From Bacteroidales bacterium UBA1182 (GTDB lineage: Bacteria > Bacteroidota > Bacteroidia > Bacteroidales > Bacteroidaceae): 9,025 bases of DNA. The translations under genes were made by a program, and so were the position numbers. The notes under the pieces are model-generated. The model saw nothing but the letters and a program-made list of their open reading frames with translations, had not been told where the DNA came from and searched no databases. Positions 6,093 to 9,025 of this stretch are shown piece by piece (the first letter of the stretch is position 1; each line of letters opens with the position of its first letter). The stretch covers positions 132 through 9,156 of the forward strand of contig DBYQ01000012.1 of the NCBI GenBank assembly GCA_002310015.1, written 5' to 3'.

Positions 6093-6902
6093 ATGGCTCA
6101 GCCTACTATCCAAATAAAGTCTCTCAGCACGGGATACCGCGGCAAGAACAACGTGACCGTGGTTGCTCATGATATCAACGCCACCATTTACGGCGGAGAA
6201 CTGACCTGCCTGCTCGGTCCCAACGGTGCCGGCAAATCAACCCTGCTCCGTACTCTGTCAGCATTCCTGCCACCCGTGAAAGGTGAAATCACTATTATGG
6301 GCCGTAACCTGAATGATTATTCCGATAAGGAACTCGCCAAGACCATAGGTGTGGTGCTTACTGAGAAGACTGACCTGCGCAACATGAGCGTGGAGGATCT
6401 GATAGGTTTGGGACGCAGCCCTTACACCGGGTTCTGGGGTACCCTGCACCAGCAGGACCGCGAGATTGTGGCCAATGCCATTGAGATGGTGGGTATCAGC
6501 TCTCTTAAAGACCGCATGGTACAGACACTGAGTGACGGTGAGCGCCAGAAAGTGATGATAGCCAAGGCTCTTGCCCAGGAGACTCCCGTGATATTCCTTG
6601 ATGAGCCCACTGCATTCCTTGATTTCCCCAGTAAGGTTGAGATAATGCAACTGTTGCATAACCTGTCACGCACCACCGGCAAGACAATATTCCTATCCAC
6701 GCATGACCTGGAACTGGCATTGCAGATATCGGATACCATCTGGCTGATGGACCAGACCAACGGAGTCATTACCGGTACGCCTGAGAAACTGGCTACAGAC
6801 GGTACTTTGAGCCGCTTCTTTTCACAGAGAGGAATAAGCTTTGATATTTACAATATTGACGGCTCCCTGTGCATCATTCCTAAATTGAAAATTGAGAATT
6901 GA
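6093..6902 (+). CDS. ABC transporter ATP-binding protein, FecE/BtuD (iron-siderophore/heme/cobalamin) family
   Basis: 269 aa from the ATG at 6093. Motifs: Walker A GPNGAGKST (42-50); signature LSDGERQKVMIAKALAQ (146-162), the LSDGE form common in this importer family; Walker B VIFLDEPTAFLD (166-177) with catalytic E171; H-loop STHD with H204. The Q-loop position reads GVVLTEKTDL (about 86-95) with no glutamine at the usual place. The role expected from the family is to energise a TonB-dependent import pathway for an iron chelate, heme or corrinoid. No permease or binding-protein gene lies beside it: the gene upstream is divergent and the next one is convergent, so it appears to be a single-gene unit whose partners are elsewhere. 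The last six residues (KLKIEN) and the stop codon are encoded by the left arm of the repeat element at 6883-6916. Confidence 0.9.
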   Translation: MAQPTIQIKSLSTGYRGKNNVTVVAHDINATIYGGELTCLLGPNGAGKSTLLRTLSAFLPPVKGEITIMGRNLNDYSDKELAKTIGVVLTEKTDLRNMSVEDLIGLGRSPYTGFWGTLHQQDREIVANAIEMVGISSLKDRMVQTLSDGERQKVMIAKALAQETPVIFLDEPTAFLDFPSKVEIMQLLHNLSRTTGKTIFLSTHDLELALQISDTIWLMDQTNGVITGTPEKLATDGTLSRFFSQRGISFDIYNIDGSLCIIPKLKIEN

Positions 6903-6916
6903 GAATTGAGAATTAA
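6883..6916 (+). repeat. Left arm of inverted heptamer repeat (ATTGAGA units)
   Basis: Four tandem heptamers (the first ATTGAAA, then three ATTGAGA) plus a partial unit. The 34-bp arm is the reverse complement of 6978-7011 with two mismatches. It encodes the C-terminal six residues and stop codon of the ABC ATPase. Confidence 0.9.
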
Positions 6917-6946
6917 AAAAAGACGGTCCGATGGATCGTCTTTTTT
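6915..6946. terminator. Bidirectional rho-independent terminator between convergent genes
   Basis: Stem GACGGTCC (6922-6929) pairs with GGATCGTC (6933-6940), one G-U wobble and a 3-base loop. A seven-A run on the left and a six-T run on the right extend the pairing and give a U tract in both directions. It serves the ABC ATPase (plus) and the DUF2279 gene (minus). Confidence 0.88.
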
Positions 6947-6977
6947 ATGTCACAAGTTTTAACGCAGGTATAGCGTA

Positions 6978-7011
6978 TTAATTCTCAATTCTCAATTTTC
7001 AATTCTCAATT
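6978..7011 (-). repeat. Right arm of inverted heptamer repeat (ATTCTCA units)
   Basis: Heptamers ATTCTCA, ATTCTCA, ATTTTCA, ATTCTCA plus a partial unit, inverted relative to 6883-6916. The outer end covers two bases of the TAA stop codon (7010-7012) of the DUF2279 gene. The trinucleotide TAA flanks the heptamer block on both sides (6881-6883 and 7011-7013), which could be a short target duplication or chance. Confidence 0.88.
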
Positions 7012-8113
7012 AAAAGTAGAACCAGTGCCAAGCCACACGGTCCTCACCCGGACGGTACTCAAGTGTAGGTGTGGGGAGTTTTACTGCACTGAGCACTCTG
7101 AGTATATGCTTCAGGGTCTTGTTCTTGCAGGGAATGCGCGAGATGTCTATATCGGGAGCAAAAAACAACCTGCGCTGACGGGCGTCGTTGGGCATATATG
7201 TCAAGTGTCCGGGCGTATCCTCCCATCCGCGTCCCCAGTTACCGTCATCACCGACCTTACCTGCAGGCTGATAGTTGTTGTATTCACCGGTCATACCCTC
7301 TGCACCGTATCCTATAGCCCAGCCTAACCATGACGGATAGCGGCTGGTTTCTTTCATGAACAGTGATTTGACATCGCAAGCCAACCATACGGTTACGCCG
7401 CTATAGTCCTCATAGAAACGGTCCAACCAGTCCTTGCCCATAATGTAATCCCTCTCCATTGTAACCGGATTCCTTACATCATATTTGGAGCATCCTGAGT
7501 TATGGTAAGAATATTTGAGAGCAATGCGCTGTTCATGCCATACAGCCTGCTGCACCATAAAGAGGCCGGTTCCCAAGATATTGGCACCCATATCTCCCCA
7601 AGAAAAGCCCCAGTCACTTGAAAGCGCATCAAAAATCTCAACCATAGTCATGATTGTAATGCCCAGAGGCGCGCCGTAAAGTATGGATTGCTTCTCATTC
7701 AGACCAGCCATACTCAAAGCTTCATAGCCGATATTGGCCAAGTTGTAACAAGAGTTGGCATGCCCGAACTTATCCATCTGGAGCCATTCATCATTGTCGT
7801 TATAAAAATGGAACCCTCCTGTTTCAGAACCTGAATACCAGGAAACATAGAGTGATGACATTATTCCGGTTATGAGCAGCGCTTCTGTACCAAGTACTAT
7901 GGCCGCGCTCTTGTTCAGGCCGGTCTTTTCTACCTTAGGTTCAGTTCCGGGCACATCAGAAAGGCTGAAATTACTATTAGCGTCGTTTACAAAAAACGGA
8001 TTAAGTTCAAGGTTGAAGTCAAAAGAAGGTGAAGCTAAATTATAATTGAATGACCTTGCCGGAGAAACCACAAAAATGGCAAGCAACAGAAAAGATACGT
8101 ACCTTTTTACCAT
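7010..8113 (-). CDS. DUF2279 (YfiM-like) cell-envelope protein
   Basis: 367 aa from the ATG at 8113. An in-frame TTG at 8134 would add seven residues, but it overlaps a promoter-like box and precedes the signal peptide, so the ATG is preferred. A hydrophobic signal peptide occupies about residues 5-21. A second hydrophobic stretch at about 69-91 precedes the conserved block FHFYNDNDEWLQMDKFGHA (101-119). A further helix and the block EIFDALSSDWGFSWGDM (159-175), followed by GANILG, complete the DUF2279 core. The C-terminal part (about 200-367) has the Bacteroidota extension with DIDISRIPCK and KLPTPTLEYRPG. The repeated D/E/H residues in the two core blocks are conserved in the family but no enzymatic role is established. 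Expected location is inner membrane/periplasm. The stop codon abuts the right repeat arm. Its upstream neighbour rnhB is on the same strand 54 bp away. Confidence 0.8.
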   Translation of the reverse strand: MVKRYVSFLLLAIFVVSPARSFNYNLASPSFDFNLELNPFFVNDANSNFSLSDVPGTEPKVEKTGLNKSAAIVLGTEALLITGIMSSLYVSWYSGSETGGFHFYNDNDEWLQMDKFGHANSCYNLANIGYEALSMAGLNEKQSILYGAPLGITIMTMVEIFDALSSDWGFSWGDMGANILGTGLFMVQQAVWHEQRIALKYSYHNSGCSKYDVRNPVTMERDYIMGKDWLDRFYEDYSGVTVWLACDVKSLFMKETSRYPSWLGWAIGYGAEGMTGEYNNYQPAGKVGDDGNWGRGWEDTPGHLTYMPNDARQRRLFFAPDIDISRIPCKNKTLKHILRVLSAVKLPTPTLEYRPGEDRVAWHWFYF

Positions 8114-8131
8114 GAATGTGCAATTTGAACG

Positions 8132-8139
8132 CAAAAGTA
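8132..8139 (-). promoter_or_regulatory. Candidate -7 box for the DUF2279 gene
   Basis: Minus-strand TACTTTTG matches TAnnTTTG and lies 18 bp upstream of the ATG at 8113. It overlaps the alternative TTG start at 8134, arguing against that start. The preceding AT-rich stretch shows no convincing -33 element, so read-through from rnhB is also possible. Confidence 0.4.
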
Positions 8140-8167
8140 CAAAAAACCTTAAAATAGATAACTTAAA

Positions 8168-8785
8168 CTACATGAAATTGAGCGAAAGTTGTCCGTCACC
8201 AAGCAGGTTGAATGACATTCTGTGATATGGTGTTGTTCCGTATTGCTTAATGGCATCCCTGTGCTTTTTTGTAGGATACCCCTTGTTCTCCAGCCAGTCA
8301 TATTGAGGATATTCCTCAGCAATCCTGTTCATGAAGTCATCACGATAAGTCTTGGCCAGGACCGATGCCGCCGCAATGGACATCATCTTGCCGTCACCCT
8401 TCACGATGGTGGTATGCGGAATGCCCGGATACGGAATAAAACGGTTGCCGTCAATAAGCAGATGCTCCGGGCGCACCTTCAGCTGGTCTATGGCCCGATG
8501 CATGGCCGTAAATGATGCCTTGAGAATGTTTATCCTGTCTATCTCCTGATTATCAACCACACCCACAGCCCAGGCCAACGCCTCACGCTCAATTACGGGA
8601 CGCAGGGCATAGCGCTGCTTCTCAGTCAGTTGTTTGGAGTCATTGAGCAGTTCATTGCTGAAATCAGGCGGCAATATCACCGCAGCCGCATAGACAGGCC
8701 CCGCCAGACAGCCGCGCCCGGCCTCATCACACCCGGCCTCAACACGGCCCTCAACCAAAAACGGTAACAACGGATTATGATTCAT
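8168..8785 (-). CDS. rnhB: Ribonuclease HII
   Basis: 205 aa, a usual bacterial RNase HII length. It cleaves the RNA strand of RNA/DNA hybrids and starts ribonucleotide excision repair in the cytoplasm. Visible residues: D20 and E21 in CDEAGRG, with the G-R-G loop (23-25) that recognises the RNA-DNA junction; NDSKQLTEKQR at 48-58; D112 in LLIDGN; D131 in KGDGKMMSIAAASVLAKTYRD; and the GYPTKKH segment. D20, E21, D112 and D131 correspond to the four family metal-binding acids. The C-terminus ends in QLSLNFM, which resembles a sliding-clamp binding peptide. The start ATG is 6 bp after the stop of the upstream partial gene, so the two are probably co-transcribed. Confidence 0.97.
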   Translation of the reverse strand: MNHNPLLPFLVEGRVEAGCDEAGRGCLAGPVYAAAVILPPDFSNELLNDSKQLTEKQRYALRPVIEREALAWAVGVVDNQEIDRINILKASFTAMHRAIDQLKVRPEHLLIDGNRFIPYPGIPHTTIVKGDGKMMSIAAASVLAKTYRDDFMNRIAEEYPQYDWLENKGYPTKKHRDAIKQYGTTPYHRMSFNLLGDGQLSLNFM

Positions 8786-8791
8786 CTTTGC

Positions 8792-9025
8792 TTATTTTTT
8801 TGCTGATTCCATAGTGATGATCATCCCAACCACGCCGATATAGTCATCGGCCCCCTCACTGACGTTGTTTGATTTGAGGTAGGAATCCATCATCCATGAC
8901 TGAATTTCATCTAGTATCCTGACACGTTTCTGCTGCCAGTACTCACGTGAATCCTTAAAGTCCTGTATCGCCACGGGGCTTACCTGCGCCAACCACTCAT
9001 GGTACTCATCTTCAGTGTAAAGCGC
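8792..9025 (-). CDS. 3' end of an unrecognised gene upstream of rnhB; 5' end outside window
   Basis: 77 codons are open from the right edge to the TAA at 8792-8794, with no in-frame ATG in the visible part. The only internal start candidate is a TTG at 8992, and the frame stays open beyond it to the edge, so the gene most likely begins outside. The visible protein is hydrophilic and rich in charged and aromatic residues (EYHEWLAQ, REYWQQKR, ILDEIQSWMMDSYL) and looks helical. It ends in a more hydrophobic GVVGMIITMESAKK. No domain is recognised and no function is proposed. The 6-bp gap to rnhB suggests one operon. Confidence 0.65.
   Translation of the reverse strand, partial: ALYTEDEYHEWLAQVSPVAIQDFKDSREYWQQKRVRILDEIQSWMMDSYLKSNNVSEGADDYIGVVGMIITMESAKK

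Noticed and set aside
6883..7011. CRISPR-like array
   Set aside because: The repeats are 7-bp tandem units without spacers, and the two blocks are inverted around a terminator.
8114..8134. TTG start extending the DUF2279 protein by seven residues
   Set aside because: It overlaps a -7-like box and would put polar residues before a signal peptide that starts properly with MVKRY at 8113.
8792..8992. A complete 66-aa gene starting at TTG 8992
   Set aside because: The frame remains open to the window edge with similar composition, so it is more likely the end of a longer gene.

Overview
The window looks like chromosomal DNA from a Bacteroidales-type bacterium (Bacteroidota). The reasons are: intergenic gaps carry the Bacteroidota -7 promoter element TAnnTTTG, start codons lack clear Shine-Dalgarno sequences, and several encoded families are typical of that group (PCMD lipoprotein, DUF2279 protein, Bacteroidales-style outer-membrane barrel, Tat-exported Fe-S aldo/keto reductase). 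Base composition is near balanced and fairly uniform. No tRNA, rRNA, CRISPR array, transposase or phage gene is visible.

Layout. Positions 1-1520 (minus strand) hold most of a CPC-type heavy-metal P1B ATPase, cut by the left edge, with a strongly His/Glu-rich N-terminus. A 171-bp divergent intergenic region follows, with candidate promoters in both directions and a perfect 17-bp palindrome (1565-1581). Positions 1692-4450 (plus) are a two-gene unit. The first gene is a membrane polyferredoxin that reads as a NapH-like half joined to a NapG-like half through an internal twin-arginine segment. The second is a Tat-signal aldo/keto reductase with two C-terminal [4Fe-4S] motifs. Tail to tail with it, overlapping by 7 bp, are two minus-strand genes (4444-6022): an outer-membrane barrel protein followed by a PCMD lipoprotein. 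A second divergent region (6023-6092) serves the barrel gene and a plus-strand orphan FecE/BtuD-family ABC ATPase (6093-6902).

Positions 6883-7011 form a compact intergenic element: two 34-bp inverted arms built of heptamer repeats (ATTGAGA/TCTCAAT) flanking a bidirectional rho-independent terminator. The left arm supplies the last six codons of the ABC ATPase gene and the right arm abuts the stop codon of the next gene. The rest of the window is minus strand: a DUF2279 cell-envelope protein (7010-8113), ribonuclease HII (8168-8785) and the 3' end of an unrecognised gene (8792 to the right edge).

How the genes may work together (inference). The polyferredoxin and reductase probably form an electron-transfer module at the cytoplasmic membrane, taking electrons from quinol or a cytoplasmic donor to an extracytoplasmic Fe-S oxidoreductase whose substrate is unknown. 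The barrel and PCMD genes are probably co-expressed envelope components. The ATPase gene is probably metal-regulated through the palindrome. The module at 1692-4450 is the most unusual part of the window.
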